NCBI RefSeq assembly: GCF_009730915.1
Contig: NC_052489.1
Span: forward strand, 24,545,916-24,609,915
DNA length: 64,000 bases
Direction of reading: 5' to 3'
Source: Dioscorea cayenensis subsp. rotundata
Taxonomy: Eukaryota > Streptophyta > Magnoliopsida > Dioscoreales > Dioscoreaceae
The position numbers and the translations under genes are program-made. Below, one piece after another: positions 35,593-48,051 of the stretch. Position 1 is the first letter of the stretch, and each line of letters opens with the position of its first letter. Under the pieces are notes generated by a model. It was not told the DNA's origin. It saw nothing but the letters and a program-made list of their open reading frames with translations, and did no database searches.

Positions 35593-37198
35593 ACTTTCTA
35601 TCGGCATAACTTCTTGTCAAGCAAAATCGATTTTTATTAGAAAAGCCTGCATAATTTATGTACATACGGATTCTCGCCTGTCCATATTTGTTGTATGAAC
35701 GCAATGTGGGCATCTAGGTTGCTTGGATAAATCATTAAATCAAAGCTTTTAGCCAATTCTACTATTTAACTATATATACTATCTTTTGTCTTTCTATCCC
35801 ATTTGAAGCAGCTGACCTGACCGGACGTTTTTGCTCTGGTGGTGCACCTGTTAGTCTCTGTTATGATTTGTTGATTTCTAATCTGAGCTTGCCTTGTAGG
35901 ACTTGTGTAGGGTCCAAACAACTGTCAAGAACTTGAATTTGGTTTATTTACAGTGCAACAGCTTTGGTATTGTAATGTAAACTTTACATTTGTTTGGCTG
36001 ATTGCCTTGCTTTGCTTTCAATAACTCATTATTATTCTTTTTGTCTTTGATATTTGAGTCAAAGATAAAGGTTGTTGTGGTCTCCTGTTCCTGATAACCT
36101 CTCTTACTCTAATCTTTTTCATATCTCGCTCTGTTGAATAATATTATCCTGTCCAGCGTTTTATAATTGCTTGTTGTTTCACCGAGGACAAAGAATGTAC
36201 ACAATGATGGATTGATCACGACTTGGGCATCTTTAGCTGTGGGCTTTGTCGACGTGCCAACAACTCCAAGAAGAGGAGTTGGTGAGTGATGCTTATCTTT
36301 TTCAAAGGCCATTTTATAGTAGTACGTTTCTTAAATTGAGGATACTGTACTGAATAAAAAAAACAACTTATTTTTTAAATTTGATCTAAAATTTTGGATT
36401 ACATACCAAATGTTATCCATATACTTATAAATGTAAGTTTTTATGTGGTATGGCCAAATTCTTTGAGATGAGATTTGTAAATGATTGAGATAATTTTATA
36501 TTTGTGCCCCCACTCGGCCACTCCCCCAATTAAATAAATTTTTAACTCTTTATTATATAGTTATTATTATTATTTCTCCCTCTTTTATTACATATTTTAT
36601 AATAACATATTTTATAATAAATAATAAATAAGAAAAATATAATTTAGTTGATTTGATTATGTGGTAACTATTACAGTATTCAGACATAGGCTATGGTTTA
36701 TTTTTTAACCTATTAATTTATTATATAATATTTAGATGGATGAATAATTATATTAAAAAAATATTTTTTTTGAAGTCATTAAATTAAGATAATTCAACAA
36801 ATGAGAATAAATCACATTTCTGTTCTATTATAATACTATAAAATTGTCATGAGATCATTTTTTTTACATGTTTAATTTTATATTCAAGTTCTTGAGTTAC
36901 TTTTAATTAAATTTTATATTCAAGTTCTTGAGTTACTTTTAATTAATTAATTAATTAATTAATTAATGGTTATGGCAGTTGACTGCCACATAGGAATAAA
37001 GTGGGCTCCACCTTAACATTTTCGTTTTTTTTTTTTAATTTTATTTTTTTTTATTTTGTAGATTCTCTCCGTTTCCAGATCTCCCGGTTTTTTCTTCTTT
37101 TTCTTTCTAAGTCTTCTGTCGCGCCGTCCTCCATTCCTCTTTCCCTTCACATACTAAAAGGCAGCGAGATATAGGGTTTAGGCTTCCCTCTCGCGACG
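35593..37198. other. HVA22k 3' UTR and AT-rich spacer to the RRA gene
   Basis: The first 450 bp are probably 3' UTR. AT-rich sequence follows with a small direct duplication (TATTCAAGTTCTTGAGTTAC at about 36881 and 36913) and a TTAA run. The last 150 bp, pyrimidine-rich and ending TCGCGACG before the ATG, look like the RRA 5' leader. Confidence 0.6.
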
Positions 37199-39185
37199 AT
37201 GGCTGCCAGGAGGGATGGCCCTCTGATGAGAGGCGCTGCGTCGACGCCTTCTCGCCGCTCCCGGCTTCTCGTGGCCATCGCCGTTGGCCTTCTCGTGGGC
37301 TGCGTCTGCGCCTACCTCTATCCCGATGGCCTCTTCCGCTCTTCTTCCTCTTCTCTCCATCAGACCATCGCCTCCATCAATTCTCTTCAGGTATTCTCCT
37401 TTTTCCTCTAAATTCAATGAATTTTTGGCGAAATACCTGTTCACGCCTCCAGATCTGTAGTTGCAATTCGTTTGTGCGTTTTTGTTTTCTATCCATTTTA
37501 ATTATTCTTGAAAATTCATGTAGTAAATTTTGCCATTTTTTTGCTGATTATGATGAAGTTAATTTACTGTTATTTTTGTTGGAATTGATCAATGGAGTGG
37601 AGTGCTGTTTTCTGATAGAGTTTGGATTTTGGTAATTAAGAGGAAATTTAGCAATTTGCAGTAAAATTTTTTATCTGAATATCCAGCAGTAACATTGAAA
37701 ATGATGACTGATATGCCTTGCGCTAAGATAAACCTGATAAACAAATAGAACAGTGATTCATATATAGATATGACTGAATTTTAATACACATCGACCTTCA
37801 GGGTTTGTTCTATTATTTTCTTAGGATGATTTCACCTTATGAATGGTTTTAGTTCTCTTTATCTTTTTATATTATAGTTTATTTCCTTAATTGATGTGAC
37901 CATTCAGACCTTAATTGTTTTTCTGTTTATGTTTAAGGATAAATGATATGATGATTATGATGTTTTTTTTGTCTGTGACACTGTTGGTCTTGAAGTCTGA
38001 AATTGCTTTGTTAAGCATTTAGTTAATGGACAATGCTATTCTGGTTTTATTTTTTGTGAGCTTTAGGATAATTCAGTGCAATGTGAGTCTTCTGAGAGAG
38101 TAAATATGTTGAAGTCCGAGTTGGCGTCATTATCTGACAAGACCGCAGAACTTAAGAAGCAGGTCAGGGATCTAAATATGAAGCTTCAATTGACTGAACG
38201 AAAGAGAGATCAGGCCCAAGAGCAGTTTCTATCTTTGGGACCACAGGGCAAAGCAGGACCTTTTGGCACTGTCAAAGGTCTAAGGACAAATCCAACAGTA
38301 CTTCCTGATGAATCTGTAAACCCAAGGTTGGCAAAGATACTGGAAGATATTGCTGTTCAGAAAGAGCTTATAGTTGCACTAGCCAATTCCAATGTAAAAG
38401 AAATGTTGGAGGTCTGGTTTGAAAATATCAAAAGAGTGGGCATTCGTAATTACCTAGTTGTAGCACTAGATGATAGCATTGAGCAATTCTGCAAATCAAA
38501 AGATGTTCCTGTTTACCGAAGAAATCCTGATCAAGATGTTGATTCCATTGGAAAGTTGGGAGGGAATCATGCTGTCTCGGGCTTGAAGTTCCGCATACTG
38601 AGAGAGTTTTTGCAGCTTGGTTACAGTGTTCTTCTCTCAGATGTTGACATAGTCTATTTACAAAACCCATTTGGTCATCTTTTCAGGGATTCTGATGTAG
38701 AATCCATGAGTGATGGTCACAATAACATGACAGCTTATGGTTATAATGATGTCTTCGACGAGCCTTCAATGGGGTGGGCAAGGTATGCTCATACAATGAG
38801 GATTTGGGTTTACAATTCCGGTTTTTTCTATATTAGACCCACAAGTCCGTCAATTGAACTTTTGGATCGAGTCGCAACTCGCCTCTCTACTCAGAAAAAT
38901 GTATGGGACCAAGCGGTTTTCAATGAGGAGCTGTTTTTCCCCTCGCATCCCGGCTATGACGGCCTTCATGCTTCTAAAAGAACCATGGACATGTATCTCT
39001 TTATGAATAGCAAGGTTCTTTTCAAGACAGTGAGAAAAGATGCTAATCTTCGCAAGTTGAAGCCGGTAATCGTCCATGTTAATTACCATCCTGATAAGCT
39101 CCCAAGAATGAAAGCTGTTGTTGAATTCTATGTCAATGGAAAGCAAACTGCACTTGATCCTTTCCCTGATGGTTCAGAATGGTAG
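37199..39185 (+). CDS. RRA: Arabinosyltransferase RRA-type (GT77 family)
   Basis: Two exons, 37199-37390 and 38067-39185, give 436 aa. A short cytosolic N-terminus precedes a signal-anchor helix ([19 protein letters not shown], about residues 23-41), placing the enzyme in the Golgi as a type II membrane protein. A coiled-coil stem follows (about 75-115). The nucleotide-diphospho-sugar transferase domain (about 165-420) carries the metal-binding DxD in [14 protein letters not shown] (about 256-258), and [27 protein letters not shown] and [11 protein letters not shown]. This matches REDUCED RESIDUAL ARABINOSE proteins (RRA1-3, about 430 aa), which add the second beta-arabinofuranose to hydroxyproline in extensins. 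Which of the three it corresponds to is not resolvable. Confidence 0.95.
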
Positions 39186-40239
39186 TTATCAGTTTCTACT
39201 GAACATTTGCAGTAGAATATGTTTGCCAGCTTATTAATTTGTATAAACTACTTGTTGATGAACTTCTTATTAGATTGGCAATCTGGTGTAACAGGCAAGC
39301 AAAATATTCATACAAATCACTGGAAACTAGAGGAAAAATTTACATCTTGGCGAACTTCTTTTATTGGAAAAAAGCTTCCATGCAAACTTGGTGAACTTTT
39401 ATGGATGAGCTTCTAGCCATGTATTTATATTTTTATTTATATTTCCGCTCAAGCATCATTAGAAAGATCACTGAAACTAACATTGATTGTGGAAAACGCA
39501 TGCATTTTTATCACTAGTACAGATCTTCAACATAATGCAATGTAAAGAACATAATTAAACTGAGATGTTATAGGTTAAGATTCAAGTATTTCTAAGAAAA
39601 TTTAATTCAAATTGTAATTTAATAACTTTAATTTCCACTGACCCCTTCAATAGACATGCTTTTTTTTTTTTAAATATCTGATATTACAAGTGAACTCCTT
39701 GAATAAGAAAATTATGTTTGGTTTTATGTATTTTTGAAATTTACCCCAGCCCTTTTCATATTTATAAGTATGGTACCAGTGTTTTATAATTATAATTTTT
39801 TAGTTTTATTTTTTTAAAATATTTAAATTTACTAACAATACGCTAGGGACCTACATATATAATTTGTAGAATTATGATATTTTATTTTTCAAGTTTAGTC
39901 TCAATATTTATTATATTCAAATCATAAAATGTACTGTACTATTTTATTATCGATGAAAAAGTGCTATAAAATACCATTTTTAGATCTGTTTTTCATTTTA
40001 AAGTCACCCGAAAAATTATTACCACACCGTTATTATTCTGTCTTATTATTAGATTCTTTTAAGAAAATAAACTTATAAAATATTTCTTGATGCACGTAAA
40101 TTTCACGTGATAACACTAGTTTTATCATTTAGTCCAACTTGGATATTTGGAAATTTGTTATGTTTTGAGGGACTAAATCAATAAATATCTCAAATTTCCT
40201 AAAAAATAAAAAAAATAAAAATTTCAAGAGCGCGAAAGG
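39186..40239. other. RRA 3' UTR and AT-rich spacer
   Basis: The 3' UTR probably extends some 250-350 bp. The remainder is AT-rich, with no exon or repeat that I can support. Confidence 0.6.
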
Positions 40240-41624
40240 GAGGAAGAGGGGGATGCATCTATCTTTACTGCAGAGAGGACAGTGAGGAACAGAGCACCCC
40301 TTCTCTTTCTTCTCAAAAAGTTTGGGATTTGTGGTTCTTCTTTGATCTAGATTGTGTGGTATTCTCATCGATGGATGTGGGTTTGTGTCTTCCACAACGA
40401 AGTGAGAGCCTTTCATCAAGGGGGAAATGCTGGTATTTCCTTGTTTTCTCTATTTTCCTCTTGTTTGTTTTCCAAATTTGGTGGTGATTCATGTGTGGAA
40501 TGCTGCCCGATTAGGGCTTTGTTCAGTGTTCCTTTGGTTTTTAGCTCTGATTTCTATGCATTGATGATGGTGTTCTTTGTTATCATGGGAATGTTGTTCC
40601 TTGATGATGTGGATTTATTTGGAAAATGATGCATTTTGAACTTCTCTTACCTGGCTATCATGGAGTGTTGTTCCTTAATGATATGGATTTATGTGGAAAA
40701 TGATGCATTTTGAACTTCTCTTACTAGGGCTTATGCACAATGTTATTATTAGTAATTATTATTATTATTATTTTGTGACATTTTGTTTAGGTTTTAGAAA
40801 TCGCAATGTGTGTGTTTTGACCTCGGGGAAGCTTATGTTTATAGGAACTACTTGCTTAGACTAAGTTCAGGCTGGGACCTGGGGTTGTGGGGATTCTTTT
40901 GGTGACAGAGTATGGTAAAACATTTCATTTGATTGCTAAAAGCTGTGACCATTTTTGGATTGATAGGTAATGGGGGACCAACTAGCTATGATTGGTAATG
41001 GTGGTTTGAGGTTTTGACTTAAGAGCAAAATGTTGTCATATAGTTTGGTAGATTATGAATTGTAATTTACATTTATCATGCCTCTTGTGGTGGTTTTTTT
41101 AGCTAAAGGCATATAGAGGCTACTAGTGGGCATTTTGAAGTTTACTTTAGTTTTTTGCCAATATTTTAATGCTATCCTTTTACTAAAAGTGATTCGTACT
41201 AACTGATTCACTTTTACGGTGCCTGAACATGGATTTCAAACTTTATCATCACACAGGTTTGGATGAATATCAATGTGCTTCTAAATTGGTACAACTTAGT
41301 CATGTTATCAGTCTTATCAACATTAAGTTAGCAGCTTGGTAAAGTATTTTATTAACTTACAACAGATCATGAATCATGGTTGTTGATCTGAGACTTGATA
41401 AATAATCTTTCTAACACTTGTACTTATTTTAATGTTGACCATATACTTCATCAAACTTTTATAATTTTCCGTTCTTCAGGTGCACTGTGCATTTTCCATC
41501 TGCTTGGAGCCATTCAGATTTACGTTTATTCCTCTTGAAAATGATTCCTGTTTCTCGAATTCGTAAGTTGTTCCATTCTGCCACTGGAGATAAAAGGCTT
41601 GACACTGTTTCATTGAAACAAGAG
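40240..41624 (+). pseudogene. Candidate 5' exons of an unidentified or truncated gene
   Basis: A GC-richer leader-like block (40240-40432) ends in a plausible donor (AATGCTG/GTATTT). A second block, 41480-41624, is preceded by a TTCTTCAG acceptor and ends with a strong donor (CAAGAG/GTAAGA). Within it an ATG at 41540 opens MIPVSRIRKLFHSATGDK and runs to the donor in frame (28 codons). The family was not recognised and no following exon was found before the HD-Zip gene. It may be the front of a truncated gene, a non-coding transcript, or chance. Confidence 0.35.
40581..40726. repeat. 75-bp tandem duplication in the candidate intron
   Basis: Two adjacent copies (40581-40655 and 40656-40726) share GGAAAATGATGCATTTTGAA and the flanking TATCATGG...TTCCTT. 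They differ by several substitutions and a few deletions. Confidence 0.8.
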
Positions 41625-43709
41625 GTAAGAAAGCTCTTTACCTACTTGTCATACCTCCTCATGCAAGATACTTGAATATACCCTTTTCCTATAAGGATTT
41701 TAATGAGTTTCAAGCTTCGCTTAATGAAAGTGGTTTATGAAATTTATCAGAAAAAGAGACATTGCTATGGATGGGGGACCTATTTCAGGATGTTCTTTTT
41801 CATGCCAATGGATAAAGAAATGCTTTCAGGATGTTCTTTTTCATGCCAATGGATAAAGAAATGCTTTCAGGATGTTCTTTTTCATGCCAATGGATAAAGA
41901 AATGCATTATTTCTTGTATGATTTTATGCGCTGCTTTTATGTCTATAGTTTGTTATCATGCAGCTGTAGAAGGAGATGGGTTCTATTTCTATGATGATAA
42001 CTGGTTCTATTCCCATTTTTTCATATACTAATTCTCAATTAATGTCTTGTTGTATAACATATTTTCTTCCATAAACCCTGCTTGATTAACTCGCAATATT
42101 CATCTATATTGACTTTGGCAACAATCTTTATCGATAGTATCATGTCCAAGAACCCATAAGTAAATGCTTGAAACCATAATTCCTCTTAATCTTGAAGAAG
42201 CGATTTCCTGTATGAGGATAGTTGATGTCTACAGGACTTACATATAAATAATACAGTTGTGACAAACAAGAAGTCTTTGGTGAACTTTGACTCAACAGGA
42301 ACATTATCTAACATTGATCATACATTGATGACTTTCCTCTGTCTTATCACATTGCATTTTAGATTTAGCCAGCCTTTAGTTTTACCAGTAAATTCTATGA
42401 TCATAAATGTTCCTTGATTAAATTATAATGATTCCCTAGTTTGAATGATCCATTTTTATGAAATGATTCTCACTCTAGCATTGCTCAGAACCATTCTTTG
42501 ATGGTGTTTTGCACTCTAGACCTTTCCATGTAGCTCTTCATATTCGATGATTCCCAGAGGGTGGCCCTCTCTAAAAATCTTTTTTTTTTTTCTGGGTTCC
42601 AAACTTTTGTTCGGGATAGCTCCAGTAGGAAGTTGACACATTGATGTGGAATCATTTGGGCCACTCTCAAGTGAAAGAACAGAAGGTAGACAATCATGCG
42701 AGGGATTAATTGGCTGACATGAACACGAAGTTAAGCAATCAAAGTGTGAAAACACATGGAACTAGAAATACATTGATCAAAGTTTTCCCTTTAACTTATT
42801 TCTGCTGTTTCTTTTGCTGCTGATGAAAGCAGTTAGTAGTTACCATTTTACATGACCTGTTATTGAGAATATAAGGTTTAAGGAATTTTTAGCCATGGAG
42901 GAATCGTCTATTAATTTCATATCTTATCAGAAAGGAAGATGATGAGGGTGAGGATTGATTGCCATCAGTCAAGAAAGGGGAACACATAGTCCTGCTTTAT
43001 GTCTATTCACACACGATAAATAGAGATTGAATGAGTCTAGGGAGGAAGGAGAGTAAGTAGAGAAAGCAATGTGGAGTAATTGGTAGGAAAGGGACTTGGA
43101 TCATTTCATTTCAAAGTTCACACATGGATGGGCGACAAAGACAGATAATGAAGCGGGACCATGACACATGGCAACACTTGAAAGGACACCATGACTGAAT
43201 TGTCTTTGTGGTATGTGAAAAGAAAGGAGAACACCCATTGCCACCTTTGGCTTTGGCATTGTCTTTTCATTCTTCCCTTGTAGAAATCCATTCCATTTTG
43301 CACAGCATGCCAATGGTCAAATCATATGCACATCATTCGTTTAGAGATAACAGAGAACCATCACAAACAGGACTTGCGAAAAGAGCTGTTGAACTTGATA
43401 CTCAAATTACTGCTAACTTAGAATATAATATATATATATATATATTCATATGAAAACAGCGTTTGTACAAACTTAGCACTTTCCAATTATTAATTCCCAA
43501 CACTTAGAATTACATCTAGAAGCAATACTACATCACACCATCCACTGGGATTTGTATACCTACAAGCCTAATAATGATACAGCAGGACAATAGGAACTGT
43601 TGTTAGTGAGGAGAAGCCTCGGGGGGAAAGATACTAATCTAATACTAATCTACATCATTATGAACTAATCACACAAATTAATGATATTTGCGAACAATGG
43701 TATCATCCA
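41625..43709. other. Intergenic region with a 41-bp triple repeat
   Basis: No exon can be supported. The region holds the 41-bp tandem array (41784-41905). Its last few hundred bases form the 3' flank of the minus-strand HD-Zip gene, with an (AT)n run at about 43426-43445. Confidence 0.55.
41784..41905. repeat. Three tandem copies of a 41-bp unit
   Basis: The unit starts TTCAGGATGTTCTTTTTCAT and continues CCAATGGATAAAGAAATGC. Copies begin at 41784, 41825 and 41866 and are practically identical, pointing to recent expansion. Each copy carries a TTCAG acceptor-like site and an ATG. Confidence 0.92.
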
Positions 43710-44592
43710 TCACATCCCATACCAGCTTAAATCCATCAGATAGTTATTGTAATTGTACTCGTTTATGTACATAAGATCAGCTTCTCCATCCATTCCAAGC
43801 TCTTGGTACAGAGGTTGATGAGTTACTGTTGATGGAGGAGAGCTTGGGCTGGCCACTGCTGCTGCTCCATTTGGGCCTCCTGAGAGATTCCTTATTTTTT
43901 CTTCAGCCTCTGAGAGTCTCCCCTTGAGCCTCAATACCTTCAAAAGTTGAAAGAAGAAAATATTGCATTCAAACTAACAATTCACTTTTGTTGTTTCTGT
44001 TTATAGATAGAGATGAGAAAAAGGAAAGAAAGAGAAAAAGAAAAGAGACCTCATTCTCAAGGTGGCATTTTTCAAGGACAACAGAGTCATGCATGGATTT
44101 GAGCCTCTGGTACTCCTCCTCCATCTGCTTGTTCTTCCATCTGGCACGCCGGTTCTGGAACCAGACAGCAACTTGCTTGGGATCAAGGCCGAGCTCCGTA
44201 GCCAGGTGCACTTTCCTCCCTGACTCAAGCTTACGTTCTTTTCCAAAGTTCATCTCTAAGAACTTCACTTGTTCATCACTGAGCCTCCGTTTCTTCGATT
44301 CGCTGCTCGCTGCATCGCCTTTCGCCTTCTTTCGCCTTCTTCTCACCTTGTTCTCTCCTACACATTCACAGAAAGCCATCTTTCAAGCAAATGCAACAAG
44401 TTGACAAGGTACACACACTGATCATATACATATACACATGTCTCTCTTTTTTTTTTTTGTTCTCCATTCAAAGATATAGACAGTAAATTACATGCACAAA
44501 CCTTGAGGCATTTGTGAGTATAGTTCAGAGGTGAGGAGGGAAGAGAGCAGCATCTTCTCGTCAAGATGAGTAATGGTAGTAGGCTTGGTCAT
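43710..44592 (-). CDS. HD-Zip class I transcription factor (ATHB-21/40/53 / HOX14-like)
   Basis: Three minus-strand exons give 208 aa: 44592-44502, 44357-44050 and 43937-43710. Junction phases agree. A basic segment ([11 protein letters not shown]) precedes the homeodomain (about residues 53-110), with the recognition helix [18 protein letters not shown]. The leucine zipper follows at once (L-x6 spacing through [19 protein letters not shown] and VLRLKGRL). The short tail ends in an acidic/aromatic segment ([13 protein letters not shown]). Class I HD-Zip dimers bind CAATNATTG; this subgroup responds to ABA and salt and represses bud outgrowth in Arabidopsis. A TATA box (TATAAATA on the minus strand, 44730-44737) lies about 140 bp upstream of the ATG. 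The exon 2 donor is inside the zipper, as is common in the class. Confidence 0.95.
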
Positions 44593-45921
44593 CTTAGTGT
44601 AATAAGAACCAAAGCTCTCTCACTCTAGGCTTACTAGTGCCTCTTCTATGTGTTGGTGATTCCAAAGGAGGGTGTTGTTGGTGGGGCTGAGGATGGGGAT
44701 TGTTATCCTGGGGTGAAAGTCTCGAGGTTTATTTATATGAGCACTTGTAGGAGAATGCCCCTCAGATTTATCTTATTTGTTTAGATAGCCATTTCTCCAT
44801 TTCTCATCAAGTGGATCAAGATTGGAGAAGTCCGTGATCATAAATGAAATAAAATAAAGTTTTTGCTACGTTGTCATTTGCTTTTTTTTTCTTCGTATTG
44901 TATTAGTATAGGACAAGTAGTACGTACACTTCATGAAAAAGAATTGCATGCTTCTTAAGACTACCAACAAAGTATTAATGGCTATGCATACTTGAACAAA
45001 ATATCTTTTTCCTTTTGTTTATCCTCTTTTGTGGCCCTCACTGCCAGCCTCTCTTAGGCCTAGCTGTAAGCCATTCCTTTGATTGTTTGATCTATATATA
45101 GTCGTGGTTTGAGACGTGTACATTTGGGTTCACTCTCACTAGCTGTCATGGTCACCTTAAACGATGTCTGTACGGTCTGATGGGTATCTTTTTTTCTCCT
45201 GTCCAGAGGATGACACACACACACACACACATCTCACGCAACCTAGCCAAGCCAAGCTGAACTCCAATCCTTTTCTTACTCAGTACATTTATATGTGACG
45301 CAAAGACAGAAACTAGATGTAATTTGTTAGGTCATTGTCCAAGAACACAAGCTTGGCTGCTCACTCAGTTAACCTTGATGTGTACAGGCCACATGCATGA
45401 TTTAGTGACTTGCAACTCGCCGCGTATTATAGTAGTGTTAAACGGCCTTATTATTATTATTATTATTATTTTTTGCGTGAACAAATTAAACATCCCTGTT
45501 TTAAACTCTCAAGCCATTAGCCAAGCTGACATAGAGCTTCAAGGAGATGTAGTAGTTGGTAGGATACCTGTTTAGTTTAGAGAGCAGAGAGAGAGAGAGC
45601 AGAGAGAGAGAGTGTAGAGAAGGAGGACCGTAAGAGGGAGGGGTGGGGGGGCACATGGAAGGTGGCATGGAAGATAAACACGTGTTGGTGAGAATGGACA
45701 TGTCTGAGAGGGGACCAAGGGCCCTGTCCAGACACGTGTCCACTCCTCGTGGCTTTTGGCTGCCGCCCTCCAATCCAATCACTTGTTGGTGGGGGGCTGA
45801 TTTCAGCTACTAACGGCTCCTCCTCCTCCTCTCCCTTTCACTCTAAAAGCCCCCACCCACTTACGGTGGCAGCTCTCTATCTCTCAGTTACTGTGGGATC
45901 AGAGCTTCTTTCTAAGTCTCA

Positions 45922-45952
<31 letters not shown>

Positions 45953-46940
45953 ATCTTGTCCAAGGATGAAGAGTTGGGTTGTGTAATAATTGTGACTGTA
46001 CCAAAAGGATAGAAAGGGATAGTTGTGACATTAGAGCTGTGTAGTCTTAAAGTTGCATGATTTTCTCTCATTGTCTTTTGAATATAAAATTTGGTGGCCT
46101 TTCATTAAAACCATATTTAAATTTATGGTATATTCATTCATGCATATGGACTACATTCTCCAGAGATTCTGCACCTGGTTCTTCATTTGAATTTAGTCCT
46201 CTATGCATAAATAAGGAAAAATGGAAACTTGATGGTCCCTTGTTTTCTAGACCAGAATTTGGCTTGCCTTCTTGAGTATGTTCTTATCCACATCCAATCC
46301 AACCATTTTTCCATCCCTTCCCCACCTTTATGACTTTGTTTTCTTTTTCTTTTGGTTGATTTAACTTGTCACATTTGCATTCTGTAGCTACGTGTGTAGC
46401 TTCACCTGAATTGGCAATGTGGATAAGAAGATTTTCATCAATTGGGCTTCTCTTTTTTCCAATTATTAATTTACTCATTTGATTTCTCGTTGATTTGCTG
46501 GGGTTTGGCTCTGGATTAGTATTAACTATTTAACTTCGAGTGACGAAGCAACCGGGCTTCGGGTTTTCGGGCTTATTAGACAGGGACAACCTTAAAAACT
46601 ATCGATTGACAAGGGCTAACAGGTGTACACCCAAAATGTGGGAGGTTTGAAGTGGACTTGCTTTTGTAGGTCAGGTGGAATAATTCAAGGTATTGCTGTG
46701 AAGGGAAAAGGGTCAGATTGATGGGAAGAATGTGAAGAGAGGGTGGACAAAAAGTCTCATGAGAAAGAGATTGATGGTTGGGTGAGCATTTAAACGTGTC
46801 ATCCTGTAGTAGGTTTTGGTCTTGGTCTTTTGGTGTTTGGTGGGTTTTTCTTCTCATTCATCCTTTTAAAGAGAAATATGGCACTCTGAGAGATGACTTG
46901 TGACTTATGACTTTGGTGCCTTGATGACTTGTTGAGAGCT

Positions 46941-46950
46941 CTGTGTGTGT

Positions 46951-46981
<31 letters not shown>
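46941..46981. repeat. (TG)n microsatellite
   Basis: A long, nearly perfect TG run with short CTC interruptions at its start, followed by GGGTGTGGGTG variants up to about 47007. Confidence 0.95.
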
Positions 46982-46986
<5 letters not shown>

Positions 46987-47368
46987 TGTGTGGGTGTGGG
47001 TGTGGGTGGTACTCATTTCCACTTGTGGCATCTTTTCTACTGCCTTCTTTGACCAATCAAAAACTTTTTAGAGATTATTCATGTTTTACTGCATGTAGAT
47101 GAAAATTATATGAAATTTCTTTTTTGTTCTTATCCTAATTTTAACTCTATCTCCTCTCATTTATTTGGTTCATGTATTTAAAAAGAATCCAATTCATTAT
47201 CTTAACTTGTTTGTATTGATGTTGTCAACATAATCAAATTTAGAAATTCTGGATGAGGTTGCTGAGGTTTTAGCTAAAAGTTGTGAGATTAAGTGTGAGT
47301 CACATTACTATATATATAAGGTTGTGAATTGGGTGGGTCATGTTATATATTTGATATTCATTTATATT

Positions 47369-47369
<1 letters not shown>

Positions 47370-47409
<40 letters not shown>
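47370..47409. repeat. (AG)n microsatellite
   Basis: About twenty uninterrupted AG units within AT-rich sequence. Confidence 0.95.
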
Positions 47410-47411
<2 letters not shown>

Positions 47412-48015
47412 CAATTGAATTGAGCAACTTAGGTTGATTGGTTGCTAAGCATGCTACTTTTTATAAGAAGAAAAAGTTGAAAAGAGATGCGCATGCTAGG
47501 GATTCCTTCACATGGCTTAGCAGCCTCAATTTTGCAAATCTTTTGACAAATCATGTTTAGGCCTTAAACAAAGAGTGCCATCCTTATCCCAGACACCATT
47601 AGTCCTTGTTTCCTAATCTCCAACTTTGCCATGCATCACCCCTTAACCACCAACCCCTAATCCTTAATGTTATAGTCTTCATTACTTTAAATTTAACCTC
47701 CTGATTCTTCGCTAATCGAGGTTTATTACTTGTTTATTATATTGTCAGTCCCTAAGCACCTTTTGGCAAAGCAATTTTCTTACCATCTTGCAAGTATTTG
47801 CCAAGTTGTTTATTTGTTTAATAATGTATGACTTTGTCCTTGCTTGACTTAAGACATTATATAATCGGTTCGCAATCCGAGGTGCACGCGTGCCACGGTG
47901 TCACCCTCTCTCTAGTCAATTTCCTCAATATCATCTCTTTTGATTATATGATCATTGAATGTGTGCTCTAATGGATAACGATAGCGATATATCATCATCT
48001 TCTAGATGTTGTATG

Positions 48016-48018
<3 letters not shown>

Positions 48019-48047
<29 letters not shown>
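48019..48047. repeat. (AT)n microsatellite
   Basis: About fourteen uninterrupted AT units. Confidence 0.9.

Positions 48048-48051
<4 letters not shown>

Noticed and set aside
42485-43313. Several overlapping short frames between the 41-bp repeats and the HD-Zip gene
   Set aside because: None continues across splice sites or shows family motifs.
45220-46100. microRNA precursor in the promoter-like region
   Set aside because: I looked for known plant miRNA mature sequences and saw none there; no clear hairpin was recognised by eye.
47370-47409. CRISPR-like or regulatory array at the AG repeats
   Set aside because: It is a plain dinucleotide microsatellite; CRISPR arrays are not expected in plant nuclear DNA.
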